63,831 nucleotides of DNA from Solirubrobacteraceae bacterium (GCA_025934395.1 JAICYC010000010.1:1-63831), one strand, 5' to 3'; positions 33,041-41,632 are shown, numbered from the stretch's first letter. Program-made: numbers and translations. Notes: generated by a model from the sequence alone, not told the origin.

Positions 33041-34423
33041 GTGACCGCCTCGCTCACCGACACGCGCTCCGCGGAGCTCTACGGCCGCGCGCTGGAGCAC
33101 CTCCCGGGGGGCGTGAACTCGCCCGTGCGCGCGATGCGCGCGATCGGCCGCGACCCGGTCTTCATCGCCTCGGGGCAGGGCGCGGAGCTGCTCGACGTGG
33201 ACGGCAACCGCTACGTGGACTACGTGTGCTCTTGGGGTCCGCTGATCCACGGGCACGCGCACCCCGACGTGGTCGCCGCGATCACCGGGGCGGCCGCGCG
33301 GGGAACGAGCTTCGGGGCGCCCACCGCGGGCGAGGTCGAGCTGGCCGAGGAGGTGTCGCGACGCATGCCCGGTGTGGACATGCTGCGCATGACCTCCTCC
33401 GGGACCGAGGCGACGATGACCGCGATCCGGCTGGCCCGTGCTGCGACGGGCCGCGAGCGGATCGTGAAGTTCGCGGGCGCCTACCACGGCCACGTCGACG
33501 GGCTGCTGGCGCAGGCGGGCTCCGGGCTCGCCACGCAGGCGCTGCCGGCGAGCCCCGGTGTGCCCGCCGCCGCGACTGCGGCCACGACGGTGATCCCGTG
33601 GAACGATCCCGACGCGCTGATCGCGGCGACCGAGCAGCAGGACGTGGCGGCGATCATCGCGGAGCCGCTGCCGGCGAACATGGGCCTGGTCCCCGCCGCG
33701 CCCGGCTTCCTCGAGCTGCTGCGCGAGCGCGCGGACGCGGGCGGCGCCCTGCTCGTGCTCGACGAGGTGATCAGCGGGTTCCGGGTGGCCCGCGGCGGCG
33801 TCCAGGAGCTCAGCGGCGTGACCGGCGACCTCGTGATCCTCGGCAAGGTGATCGGCGGCGGCCTGCCCGCCGCTGCGCTCGGCGGCCGCGCGGAGCTGAT
33901 GCGGATGCTCGCCCCCGCGGGCGACGTCTACCAGGCGGGCACGCTGTCGGGCAACCCGCTCGCGGTTGCCGCCGGCCTCGCCACGCTTGCGCTGCTGGAC
34001 GAGCCCGCCTACCTGCGCCTGGGCGCCGCCACCGAGCGCCTCGCAGCGGGGCTGCGCGCGGCCGCCCTGAACGCGGGACAGGCCGGCGAGGTGCCCGTCC
34101 ACGTCGTCAGCGCCCCGGGGCTCGTGACGGTGTTCTTCAGCGAACGGCCCGTGCGCGACTTCGCCGACGCGCGCGCGTGCGACCACGAGGCGCACGCCGC
34201 GTGGTGCAGGGAGCTGCTCTCGCGCGGGGTGTTCCCGCCCGCGTCGCAGTACGAGGCGTGGTTCCCCTCGCTCGCACACACCCCTGAGCAGATCGAACGC
34301 ACCCTCGCGGCCGCCGAAGCGGCGTTCTCCGCGGTGTCCGACCGGACCGCGGCGCGCGCGCGCCCGATGGCGGAGCACACCGCGGGGGGCTCCCTCCTCC
34401 AGCGAGGACAGGCGGGCAGGTGA
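33041..34423 (+). CDS. hemL: Glutamate-1-semialdehyde 2,1-aminomutase
   Basis: A 460-residue PLP enzyme that makes 5-aminolevulinate, the substrate of HemB. Motifs are HLPGGVNSPVRAM, YVDYVCSWGPLIHGHAHP, MTSSGTEATMTAIRLARA, YHGHVDGLL, LDEVISGFR and LGKVIGGGLPAAALGG with PLP Lys269. This implies the C5 (glutamate) route to tetrapyrroles. The final 35 residues form an extra Arg/Ala-rich tail. The GTG start is 79 bases after the AhbAB-like stop. Its stop overlaps the next start (GTGA). Confidence 0.95.
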   Translation: MTASLTDTRSAELYGRALEHLPGGVNSPVRAMRAIGRDPVFIASGQGAELLDVDGNRYVDYVCSWGPLIHGHAHPDVVAAITGAAARGTSFGAPTAGEVELAEEVSRRMPGVDMLRMTSSGTEATMTAIRLARAATGRERIVKFAGAYHGHVDGLLAQAGSGLATQALPASPGVPAAATAATTVIPWNDPDALIAATEQQDVAAIIAEPLPANMGLVPAAPGFLELLRERADAGGALLVLDEVISGFRVARGGVQELSGVTGDLVILGKVIGGGLPAAALGGRAELMRMLAPAGDVYQAGTLSGNPLAVAAGLATLALLDEPAYLRLGAATERLAAGLRAAALNAGQAGEVPVHVVSAPGLVTVFFSERPVRDFADARACDHEAHAAWCRELLSRGVFPPASQYEAWFPSLAHTPEQIERTLAAAEAAFSAVSDRTAARARPMAEHTAGGSLLQRGQAGR

Positions 34424-34944
34424 GCGCCGCGCTGGAGCGGCTGCGCTCGCTGCTGCACGCGCAGGGCGGCCTGATGGCGACGCTCGTGGCGGGCACCGTG
34501 CGCGATCACGCGTCCACGCCGGCGGCGCTCGCCGCCGAGGGCCCGCGCGCGGCGGGCCGCCGCGAGGAGTACGAGCTCCTGATCGAGGCGATCTACGAGG
34601 GCTACCTGCTCCACTACGGAGAGGCGCGGGTGGTCGAGGTGCCCGAGGCCGACCTGCGCCTGCTCGCGGGCGACCACCTCTACGCGATCGGGCTCGACCG
34701 GCTCGTGGCGATCGGCGACACGCTGGCGGTGGGCGAGCTCGCCGACACGATCACGCTCAGCGCGCTCGCCCACGGCTCGGGCGCGCCGGAGCTCGCCGCG
34801 GCCGTGTGGGAGGCCGGCGCGCGCGCGGTCGGCTGGGGCGTCAGCGACGCTCATCGGAGGGCCAAGCGGCTGCTCCTGGCGGGGGCGCCCGAGGCGTTCG
34901 AGGCGATGCGCACAAGTGCGGAGCCGATCCCGGCGGCGCCCTGA
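34420..34944 (+). CDS. Helical protein of unknown function, possible prenyl-synthase relative
   Basis: A 174-residue soluble protein translated from a GTG overlapping the hemL stop. The segment LLAGDHLYAIGLDRLVAIGD followed by AVGELADTITLSALAHG recalls the GD.L...AF..LA..... helix pair of trans-isoprenyl diphosphate synthases. The local polyprenyl synthase has ATGDLLFSRAFAELARNED at that place. No DDxxD motif is present, so it would be a non-catalytic subunit at most. It lies between hemL and the bc-complex genes. The family is not recognised with certainty. Confidence 0.6.
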   Translation: MSAALERLRSLLHAQGGLMATLVAGTVRDHASTPAALAAEGPRAAGRREEYELLIEAIYEGYLLHYGEARVVEVPEADLRLLAGDHLYAIGLDRLVAIGDTLAVGELADTITLSALAHGSGAPELAAAVWEAGARAVGWGVSDAHRRAKRLLLAGAPEAFEAMRTSAEPIPAAP

Positions 34945-34970
34945 ATCACGCATCGATATTGTTTGTCGCG

Positions 34971-35636
34971 GTGGCCGACAAGCACCTGAAACACCGGTCG
35001 AAATACACGCTCGATCGCCAGATACCGGGAGCCTTCGAGGGTGAGACGATCACCCGTCGGCGCTTCATGACGGGCACGGCGCACACCGCCGGCGCGATCG
35101 CCGCCACCGCGTTCACGCTGCCCGCGCTCGGCTTCGCGATCGGCCCGATCTTCAAAAGCACGCCCCACCATTGGGAAGCGGTCGGCGCGACCGGGATGTT
35201 CAGCGACACCAACTACGTCCCCGTGGTCCTGACCGTCTCGCCCAACATCGGCGAGGCCGGCAAGACGACCGTGTACGTGCGCAAGTTCAACCCCGAAATC
35301 GACACGGATCCCTACGACAAGGGCACGCCGTACATCGCGATCTCCAGCCGCTGCGCGCACCTCGGCTGCCCGGTGCGATGGGTGGACGCGGCGGAGCGCT
35401 TCATCTGCCCCTGCCACGGCGGCGTCTACGACCTCCTCGGCCGCCGCGTGGGCGGACCGCCCGTGCGGCCGCTCGACCGCTTCTACACGCGCGTGTCCGG
35501 TGAAAACGTCGAAGTGGGCCCCCGCTTCAGCGTGAACAGCGAGCTGCGGCGCTTCTCGCCCCGCGACCCGGGCGAGCCGGTGGACGGCATCGGCCAGTAC
35601 CTCTACCCGTCGCGCCCGGGCGCGCAGAAACTGTAG
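34971..35636 (+). CDS. qcrA: Rieske iron-sulfur subunit of the cytochrome bc complex
   Basis: A 221-residue protein. An N-terminal TRRRFMTGT Tat-type motif (about 29-37) precedes the single membrane anchor. The cluster motifs are CAHLGC (Cys128, His130, Cys133) and CPCHGG (Cys146, Cys148, His149), which bind [2Fe-2S] through one Cys and one His from each and close a disulfide. It passes electrons from menaquinol to cytochrome c. The genes for the b subunits follow directly, and tatC for its export is about 4 kb downstream. The start is GTG. Confidence 0.94.
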   Translation: MADKHLKHRSKYTLDRQIPGAFEGETITRRRFMTGTAHTAGAIAATAFTLPALGFAIGPIFKSTPHHWEAVGATGMFSDTNYVPVVLTVSPNIGEAGKTTVYVRKFNPEIDTDPYDKGTPYIAISSRCAHLGCPVRWVDAAERFICPCHGGVYDLLGRRVGGPPVRPLDRFYTRVSGENVEVGPRFSVNSELRRFSPRDPGEPVDGIGQYLYPSRPGAQKL

Positions 35637-35648
35637 GGGCCCGACGCC

Positions 35649-36464
35649 ATGCCGCGCCTGCCGAAGCTTCCCGCGCCGCCGCTCCCGCCGCCCCTGCGCG
35701 AACCGCCGCCGCGGCCCGGTCAGGCGAACGGCAAGGGCGGACCGATCGAGGAAGCGATGGAGGCGGGGATCACCGTTGTCGACTGGATCGACGAGCGCAC
35801 ATCGCTGAGCGGAGCCGGGCGCTGGCTGCTGTTCCGCAAGGTCCCGAAGGGCACCAACTGGTTCTACACGCTCGGCTCGGCGACGATGTTCGCGTTCCTC
35901 TCCCAGGCCGTCACGGGCGTGTTCCTGGCGATGTACTACCGGCCCGACGCCTCCGGCGGGGCGTACGAATCGATCCGCTACGTCACCAACGAAGTGTTCC
36001 TCGGCCAGTTCGTGCGCGGCATGCACAAGTGGGGCTCGAGCGTGATGGTGATCCTCGTGTTCCTGCACATGGGCAGGACGTTCTTCTTCGGCGCCTACAA
36101 GTACCCGCGCGAGCTCAACTGGGTGATCGGCGTGGTCCTGCTGATCCTCACGATGGTGATGTCGTTCACCGGCTACCTGCTGCCGTTCGACCAGCGCGCC
36201 TACTGGGCGACGGTGGTGGGCGTGAACATCAACGGCACGGGCCCGCTGCTCGGTCCCTACCTGAGCGACTTCCTGCGCGGCGGATCGGAATTCGGCGCGA
36301 CGACGCTGTCGCGCTTCTATGCGATCCACATGCTTCTGCTCCCGGGCGCGATCGCCGCGCTGATCGGCGCGCACCTGTACCTGGTGGCCAAGCTCGGCAC
36401 CACCGCGCCGCCGTGGCAGAAACCCGTGCCGCGCAGCGAAGAGCTGCACGAGGCGGAGGTCTAG
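35649..36464 (+). CDS. qcrB: Cytochrome b subunit (N-terminal, b6-type) of the bc complex
   Basis: A 271-residue subunit with four membrane helices. The haem histidines lie in RGMHKWGSS and VFLHMGR (13 between) and in YAIHMLL and GAHLYLV (14 between). The 13/14 spacing is the b6 pattern, as in the split complexes of Bacillus. The Cys that holds haem ci in b6 proteins is not seen; the region reads NWFYTLGSATMF. A Pro-rich cytoplasmic N-terminus of about 35 residues is extra. It lies 12 bases after qcrA. Confidence 0.93.
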   Translation: MPRLPKLPAPPLPPPLREPPPRPGQANGKGGPIEEAMEAGITVVDWIDERTSLSGAGRWLLFRKVPKGTNWFYTLGSATMFAFLSQAVTGVFLAMYYRPDASGGAYESIRYVTNEVFLGQFVRGMHKWGSSVMVILVFLHMGRTFFFGAYKYPRELNWVIGVVLLILTMVMSFTGYLLPFDQRAYWATVVGVNINGTGPLLGPYLSDFLRGGSEFGATTLSRFYAIHMLLLPGAIAALIGAHLYLVAKLGTTAPPWQKPVPRSEELHEAEV

Positions 36465-36519
36465 ACGTGGCGCGGGCGCAGAGCGGAGCGCGCGCACCGC
36501 GCGCGGCAGGAGGGACGCG

Positions 36520-37254
36520 GTGAACCAGCAGCAGAAGGAGCAGTACCTCCGCGAGTACTCGGTCCTGAAGGCCCAGGGAAAGCCGTTCTTCCCCTACGCG
36601 GTCGCGAAGGACTCGATCATGGCGTGCATCGTGATGGCGGTGATCATCGCGATGTCGCTGGTGCTCGGCGCGGAGCTCGGCTCGAAGGCCAACCCCACCA
36701 CGACCACCTACGTGCCGCGGCCGGAGTGGTACTTCTTCTTCCTATTCGAGGTGCTGCGCGTGATCAAGCCGCCGAGCCTCGTGCCCCTGGCGACGATCGG
36801 CGTGCCGACGATCGGCATGATCCTGCTGTTCCTGCTGCCGTTCTACGACCGCAAGCCCGAGCGCCGGCCCGAGCGCCGGCCGATCGCGACGATCACGGGC
36901 ATCGCGGTGATCGCGGCGATGGCGTACCTCACCTACCAGGGAGCGAACGCGGGCTCGCCCACCGCGATCGAAACCCCCACCCCCACGGCGGTCGTGCAGG
37001 CCGGTGGAGCCACGCGCGGCGAATTCGAAGCGGGCAAGCAGGTGGTCGCCCAGTCGGGCTGCCTCGCCTGCCACAAGATCGGCGAGAACGGGAACGCGGG
37101 GCCGGGGCCGAACCTCAGCCACATCGCCTCGCGCCTGCCGCGGCAGGGGATCGCGCGCACGCTCGTGAACCCGACCGCCCCGATGCCGTCGTTCAAGAAC
37201 CTGCCGCCGAAGAAGTTCCAGTCGATCGTCAACTTCCTCTCGCAGCTGAAGTAG
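36520..37254 (+). CDS. qcrC: Subunit IV-like cytochrome b fused to cytochrome c
   Basis: A 244-residue protein. The N-terminal part has three membrane helices and the quinol-oxidation motif PEWYFFFLFE. A Pro/Thr linker leads to a C-terminal cytochrome c domain with CLACH (Cys181, Cys184, His185) and a distal Met in NPTAPMPSFKNL. The same fusion is known in the menaquinol-cytochrome c reductase of Bacillus, so electrons go from Rieske to a tethered haem c. A good GGAGGGA lies 6 bases before the GTG. Confidence 0.92.
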   Translation: MNQQQKEQYLREYSVLKAQGKPFFPYAVAKDSIMACIVMAVIIAMSLVLGAELGSKANPTTTTYVPRPEWYFFFLFEVLRVIKPPSLVPLATIGVPTIGMILLFLLPFYDRKPERRPERRPIATITGIAVIAAMAYLTYQGANAGSPTAIETPTPTAVVQAGGATRGEFEAGKQVVAQSGCLACHKIGENGNAGPGPNLSHIASRLPRQGIARTLVNPTAPMPSFKNLPPKKFQSIVNFLSQLK

Positions 37255-37262
37255 CCGGGCCC

Positions 37263-38093
37263 GTGGCCGCTCGCCCCCGAGCCGGCGCACCTCCTGGGGG
37301 TCACTCCGGCAAGCTCGACGCGCCCGAGGTGCGCGCGATGTTCGACCGCATCGCGGGCGTCTACGACGCGATGAACTCGGCGATGACCGCGGGTCTGCAC
37401 CACGCTTGGCGCCGTCGCGCCGCGGACCTCGCGCAGGTGGCGCCCGGCGACCGCGTGCTCGACGTGGCGACCGGCACGGGCGACCTCGCGCTCGAGCTTG
37501 CGCGCCGCGTGGCACCCGGCGGCGAGGTGGTGGGCAGCGACTTCGCCGAGGCGATGCTCGACCGCGCGCGCGCGAAGGCGCGGGCATCTTCCGGCGCTCG
37601 GCTGCGGTTCGAGTGGGCGGACGCGATGCAGCTGCCCTACGCCGACGCGAGCTTCGACGCCGCCACGGTCGGATTCGGCGCGCGCAACTTCGCGGACCTC
37701 GGCCGTGGCCTGCGCGAGATGGCTCGCGTGGTGCGCCCCGGAGGCCGGGTGGTGGTGCTGGAGATCACCACCCCCACGCGCCCGCCGCTCTCGCTCTTCT
37801 ACGCGTGGTGGTTCGACCGCCTGGTGCCGGTGCTGGGGCGTGTCCTCGGCGGCGCCGGCCGGATCTGGTCGCGCGCTCGCGGCGCGAGCACCGCGGACGG
37901 CGGCCTCGCCGACGCATACGCGTATCTGCCGAGCTCGGTGCGCCGCTTCCCCGGCCCGGGGGAGCTCGCGGGCGAGCTCGGGCGTGCGGGCCTGCAGGAC
38001 ATCAGCTATGTGCTCACCGCGGGCGGGATCGTCGCGATCCACGCGGGCGTCGTGGCCGGAGGGACGGGCGCGGCGGGCGAGGCAGCCGCGTGA
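37263..38093 (+). CDS. ubiE: Menaquinone C-methyltransferase (UbiE/MenG family)
   Basis: A 276-residue SAM-dependent methyltransferase. Motifs are MFDRIAGVYDAMNSAM, the SAM-binding LDVATGTGDLALELAR, WADAMQLPYADASFD, GFGARNFAD and VVLEITTPT. The family methylates demethylmenaquinone in the last step of menaquinone synthesis. Between the bc-complex genes and the polyprenyl synthase it fits a menaquinone-linked respiratory cluster. GTG at 37263 gives the longest reading; the 28 residues before MFDR are not conserved, so a later start is possible. Confidence 0.88.
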   Translation: MAARPRAGAPPGGHSGKLDAPEVRAMFDRIAGVYDAMNSAMTAGLHHAWRRRAADLAQVAPGDRVLDVATGTGDLALELARRVAPGGEVVGSDFAEAMLDRARAKARASSGARLRFEWADAMQLPYADASFDAATVGFGARNFADLGRGLREMARVVRPGGRVVVLEITTPTRPPLSLFYAWWFDRLVPVLGRVLGGAGRIWSRARGASTADGGLADAYAYLPSSVRRFPGPGELAGELGRAGLQDISYVLTAGGIVAIHAGVVAGGTGAAGEAAA

Positions 38094-39139
38094 GCGCGGT
38101 CGGCGACAAGCGCAGGCCGGGGCGCGGCGGGGAGCTCCTGGCCAAGGACGGCCTGGAGGCGGTGCTCGAGCGCGGCGGCGCACGCCTGCGCGAGCTGATG
38201 GCGAGCACCGAGCGCCACCTCGCGCACGTCACCGTGGAGGCCGGCGAGCCGCTCGCCGAGCATGCGAACGCGACGATCGCCGCGGGCGGCAAGCGCCTGC
38301 GGCCGATGCTGGTGGTGCTGGCGGCGGAGTCCTCCGGGGGGACCGCCCACTCGCCTCGCGCCGAGGCGCGCCTGGTGCGCGCGGCCGTCGCGGTCGAGCT
38401 CGTCCATTCCGCGACGCTCGTCCACGACGACCTCATCGACGGCGCGATGCTGCGCCGCGGACGGCCCACGGTGGCGGCGACGGCCGGGCGCGACGTGGCG
38501 GTGGCGACCGGCGACCTGCTGTTCTCGCGCGCGTTCGCGGAGCTCGCGCGCAACGAGGATGCGGCCCAGCTGCTCGCGCTCTCGCAGGCGAGCTCGGCCC
38601 TGGCGGCGGGTGAGCTGCTGCAGCGCGAGGACGCCTACGACACGCACGTCTCGGTCGAGCGCTACATGCGCCGATGCGAGCTGAAGACCGCTGCGCTGTT
38701 CGAGGCGGCGTGCCGCCTGGGGGCGCTGTCGGCGGCGGGCGCCTCGCCGCTGCTCGCCGACGAGCTCGGCGTGTTCGCGCGTCGGATCGGCCTCGCCTTC
38801 CAGGTGCTCGACGACGTGCTCGACGTGTCCGGCCCGGTGGAGCGGACGGGGAAGGCGCGCGGCACGGATCTGCTCGACGGCACGGTGACGCTGCCGTTCA
38901 TCCTCGCCGGACAGCGCGACGCGGAGCTTGCGGGGCTGGACCTCGCGTCGTTGGACGGGCCCCTGGAGGCGGAGGCGCTGTGCGAGCGGATCGCCGCGAC
39001 GGGCGCGCTGGAGGAGGCGCGCGCGCACGCGCTGGCGGTCGTGGCGGAGGCGAAGGCTTCGCTTCCGGCGATCCTGCCCGACGGCCGCTCGGAGCTGCTG
39101 GAGCTCGTCGCAGACGCGGTCGTGGAGCGCTACCGCTAG
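38090..39139 (+). CDS. Polyprenyl diphosphate synthase (menaquinone side chain likely)
   Basis: A 349-residue all-helical trans-prenyltransferase. The two Asp-rich metal motifs are DDLID (113-117) and DDVLD (241-245), with GGKRLRPMLV before and FQVLDDVLDV around the second. It condenses isopentenyl diphosphate units onto an allylic primer. The residues before the first motif have bulky but not clearly diagnostic side chains, so chain length is open. Overlap with the methyltransferase stop (GTGA) points to menaquinone. Its last 4 bases overlap the convergent zinc-ribbon gene. Confidence 0.9.
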   Translation: MSAVGDKRRPGRGGELLAKDGLEAVLERGGARLRELMASTERHLAHVTVEAGEPLAEHANATIAAGGKRLRPMLVVLAAESSGGTAHSPRAEARLVRAAVAVELVHSATLVHDDLIDGAMLRRGRPTVAATAGRDVAVATGDLLFSRAFAELARNEDAAQLLALSQASSALAAGELLQREDAYDTHVSVERYMRRCELKTAALFEAACRLGALSAAGASPLLADELGVFARRIGLAFQVLDDVLDVSGPVERTGKARGTDLLDGTVTLPFILAGQRDAELAGLDLASLDGPLEAEALCERIAATGALEEARAHALAVVAEAKASLPAILPDGRSELLELVADAVVERYR

Positions 39140-39555
39140 AAGTCGCTCGGCGTCACGAGGTCGGCCTCGAGCGCGCGCACGAAGAACTCGACTTCCTCGG
39201 ACATGTTCGCGTGCGTCATGCGCCGCAGGTCGCCGAGCAGAGCGCTCGAGCCGCGGTCGAGCTCGTCGTCGAGGCGTTCCACGGAGGACTGGTCGAACAC
39301 GCCCTCACGGCGTGACTCGCACTCGGGGCAGCGGAGCACGATGCGCCAGTGCCGCGGGCCCTCCTCGGACCAGTCGAGGGGGTACACCAGCTCGCCCGAG
39401 CAGTGGAAGCAGATGTGAAGCTGGTCGGGAGTGGTGTCGCAGCCGCTCGCCGGGGGGGTCCTACCGGGGCTGCGCTGCTCGCCGTCGAGCACGTTGGTCG
39501 GCTCGATCTCGGGCTGCGCTCCGGGGATTGTTTTGGGGTCGTTCTCGGGTTTCAT
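39136..39555 (-). CDS. Small zinc-ribbon-like protein of unknown function
   Basis: A 139-residue soluble protein. Two CxxC pairs (ICFHCSGEL and LRCPECES), about 30 residues apart, form a likely zinc ribbon. The N-terminal 40 residues are disordered and Pro-rich, and the C-terminal 50 form an acidic helical part (SSVERLDDELDRGSSALLGD). I do not recognise the family. It faces the polyprenyl synthase gene and is divergent from tatC. Confidence 0.6.
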   Translation of the reverse strand: MKPENDPKTIPGAQPEIEPTNVLDGEQRSPGRTPPASGCDTTPDQLHICFHCSGELVYPLDWSEEGPRHWRIVLRCPECESRREGVFDQSSVERLDDELDRGSSALLGDLRRMTHANMSEEVEFFVRALEADLVTPSDF

Positions 39556-39682
39556 TGCCGGCTCCGGGTTCGCTATCGACGCAGGCGGCAGTTGCCTTTA
39601 ATCTGGCTCTGCCCTGCGCTTCATTCGCACGCAACCGGCCTCAGACCTCATCAACACGGCAGGCCCTCAGGGGGTGCGGTGG

Positions 39683-39688
39683 TAGGTT
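39683..39688 (+). promoter_or_regulatory. Probable -10 box (TAGGTT) of tatC
   Basis: TAGGTT ends 11 bases before the ATG at 39700. A short GGGGGT stretch next to the ATG could act as a ribosome site only if transcription starts just after the box. The rest of the 144-base gap shows nothing clear. Confidence 0.38.
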
Positions 39689-39699
39689 CCCGGGGGTAA

Positions 39700-40758
39700 A
39701 TGGCGAGAGCGATCCGCACGATCGGGCACGAGGATCGCCTCAGCCTCGTCGATCACCTCGACGAGCTCCGCAAACGTTTGATCATCAGCGGCGCCGTGCT
39801 CGCGGTCGTGTTCGGTTTCTGCCTGTGGCAGAACCACGCGCTGCTGGACGTGGTCAACAAACCGCTCAACAAGCAGACGCGCAAGCAGGTGCAGCGGGGG
39901 GAGGGCACCGTCGGGCAGGCCGTCGTGGCCCAGCAGGCGCTCCTGAAGCTCGCCAGGGACACCGAGTCGGCGCTCGCTGCGCTCAGCCACCCCAAGAGCG
40001 GCCTGCCCGCGCACACGCGCGCCCAGCTGACGCCGCTGATCGCCTCGCTGCGCACCGATGTGAAGAAGATCCCCCGCACGCCACAGGGTGAGAAGCCCGC
40101 CACGCTCGGCGTGGGCGAACCGTTCACGACGACGCTCACGATCTCGCTGTACTTCGCGCTGATAATCGCCCTGCCGCTGATCCTCTACGAGGTCTACGGG
40201 TTCGTGCTGCCCGCGCTGCACCCGAACGAGCGAAAAGCGATCGTGCCGCTGCTGACGGCGGTGCCGTTCCTGTTCGCGGCGGGCGTGCTGTTCGGCTACT
40301 TCGTCGTCCTGCCCGCCGCCACGCGCTTCCTCGTGAACTTCAACTCGAGCGAGTTCAACGTGCTGATCCAGGCGAGCCAGTACTACCGCTTCGCGGCCAC
40401 CGTGCTGCTCGCGATGGGTGTGTTCTTCCAGGTGCCCGTGGTGATCCTCGGGACCACCCGCGCAGGCCTCGTGACGCCCCGCCAGCTGCGCAAGGGCCGG
40501 CGTTACGCGCTCCTCGCGTGCGCTGCGGTGGCCGCGTTCCTGCCGGGCGACGCGATCACGCTGATCCTCGAGACGGTGCCGCTGTACGTGCTCTACGAGG
40601 CGAGTATCCTGCTAGCCACGTTCGTGAGACGGCCGGAGGCCGAGCCGCGCGACGTGGGCAGCGCAGAGCCGGGCCGGACCGATCGGCCGGCCGACGATCC
40701 GGAGGAGACCGACCCGAGCGTGCAGGACATGATCGATCACGTGGACCCGAGGCTGTAG
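39700..40758 (+). CDS. tatC: Twin-arginine translocase subunit TatC with enlarged first outside loop
   Basis: A 352-residue membrane protein of the pathway that exports folded proteins. The N-terminal cytoplasmic motif SLVDHLDELRKRLI has the conserved Glu that reads twin-arginine signals. The conserved segment before helix 2 reads LGVGEPFTTTLTISLYFAL, and later segments include YEVYGFVLPAL and ERKAIVPLL. Between helices 1 and 2 about 85 residues are inserted compared with typical 250-residue TatC proteins, rich in helix formers. The C-terminus adds a 50-residue acidic tail. The nearby Rieske protein is a likely client. Confidence 0.93.
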   Translation: MARAIRTIGHEDRLSLVDHLDELRKRLIISGAVLAVVFGFCLWQNHALLDVVNKPLNKQTRKQVQRGEGTVGQAVVAQQALLKLARDTESALAALSHPKSGLPAHTRAQLTPLIASLRTDVKKIPRTPQGEKPATLGVGEPFTTTLTISLYFALIIALPLILYEVYGFVLPALHPNERKAIVPLLTAVPFLFAAGVLFGYFVVLPAATRFLVNFNSSEFNVLIQASQYYRFAATVLLAMGVFFQVPVVILGTTRAGLVTPRQLRKGRRYALLACAAVAAFLPGDAITLILETVPLYVLYEASILLATFVRRPEAEPRDVGSAEPGRTDRPADDPEETDPSVQDMIDHVDPRL

Positions 40759-40761
40759 GCG

Positions 40762-41532
40762 ATGCTGTTCGATCTTCGCGGCCGCGGACGGCGGCGCACG
40801 GTGCGCCTCGTCTACGGCGGGCTCGCAGTGCTGATCGGCGTGGGCCTGATCGGCTTCGGGGTGGGCGGCGGCTTCGGCAGCGGCGGCATCCTCAGCGCGG
40901 CCAGCAACAACGAAGGCAGCAGCACGCTGTCGTTCTCGAACCAGATCAAGAAGTACCGCAAGCAGATCAAGCAGCAGCCGAAGAACGTCGCAGCCTGGGA
41001 AGGCCTCGTCAAAGCGCAGCTCCAGGAATCGAACCAGTTCACCCAGAACGGCGTGACGGACAAGGGCAAGGAAGTCTTCGCCGAAGTCGCGCAGTCCTGG
41101 CAGAGCTACCTCGCGCTGAACCCGCCCAAGCCGAACTCCACGCTCGCGAGCCAGATGGTGCTGGTGTACAGCGAAGAAGGCCTCAACCAGCCCACTCAGG
41201 CAGAGGCGGCGCTGCAGATCCTCGTCGGGGCGCGTCCCACGAGCGCGTCGCTGTGGGCCCAGCTCGCGGAGTACGCCTACAAAGCCAAGGACGTGCACAC
41301 GGGCGACCTGGCAGCCGCCAAGGCCGTCGCGCTCGCGCCCTCGGCCGAAAGGACGCGGATCCAGAGCCTGCTCGCCGAACTGCGCAAGAACCCCAACGCG
41401 GCCGCGGAACGGTCCTACACGACCACCACCAACGGCAAAACCTACGTGGTCAAAAAAGCCGCGAACGGCTCGTTCACGGGCACCGAAGTCAAGAGCCCCC
41501 CGCCCGCCGCGACGACGACGACCAAGAAATAG
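40762..41532 (+). CDS. Membrane-anchored TPR-like protein
   Basis: A 256-residue protein. After a basic start (RGRGRRRTVR) comes one membrane helix (about 16-38), then an outside region whose helical pairs (PKNVAAWEGLVKAQLQES, LWAQLAEYAYKAKD) have TPR spacing. The end is a Thr/Pro/Lys tail. It begins 3 bases after the tatC stop, so it is co-transcribed and might assist export or an outside assembly; this is inference. Glu and Lys codons are often GAA/AAA. Confidence 0.68.
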   Translation: MLFDLRGRGRRRTVRLVYGGLAVLIGVGLIGFGVGGGFGSGGILSAASNNEGSSTLSFSNQIKKYRKQIKQQPKNVAAWEGLVKAQLQESNQFTQNGVTDKGKEVFAEVAQSWQSYLALNPPKPNSTLASQMVLVYSEEGLNQPTQAEAALQILVGARPTSASLWAQLAEYAYKAKDVHTGDLAAAKAVALAPSAERTRIQSLLAELRKNPNAAAERSYTTTTNGKTYVVKKAANGSFTGTEVKSPPPAATTTTKK

Positions 41533-41593
41533 AAGGTCGCCAGACCCGTCTGCGCGGCTCCTCCGGCGGCCTGTGCACGCCGCAACGGCGCGC

Positions 41594-41599
41594 TAGACT
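41594..41599 (+). promoter_or_regulatory. Probable -10 box (TAGACT) of the tRNA-Lys gene
   Basis: TAGACT lies 33 bases before the mature tRNA 5' end. Downstream of it, an 8-base-pair perfect stem (41606-41613 with 41620-41627, loop CTGGAC) sits in the tRNA leader. Confidence 0.45.
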
Positions 41600-41605
41600 G
41601 CCAAC

Positions 41606-41627
41606 CTCCGCCGCTGGACCGGCGGAG
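41606..41627 (+). repeat. Inverted repeat in the tRNA-Lys leader
   Basis: CTCCGCCG and CGGCGGAG can form a perfect 8-base-pair stem with a 6-base loop, ending 5 bases before the tRNA. No T-tract follows. It may be a processing or anti-invasion structure in the leader; the function is unknown. Confidence 0.5.
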
Positions 41628-41632
41628 CTCTC

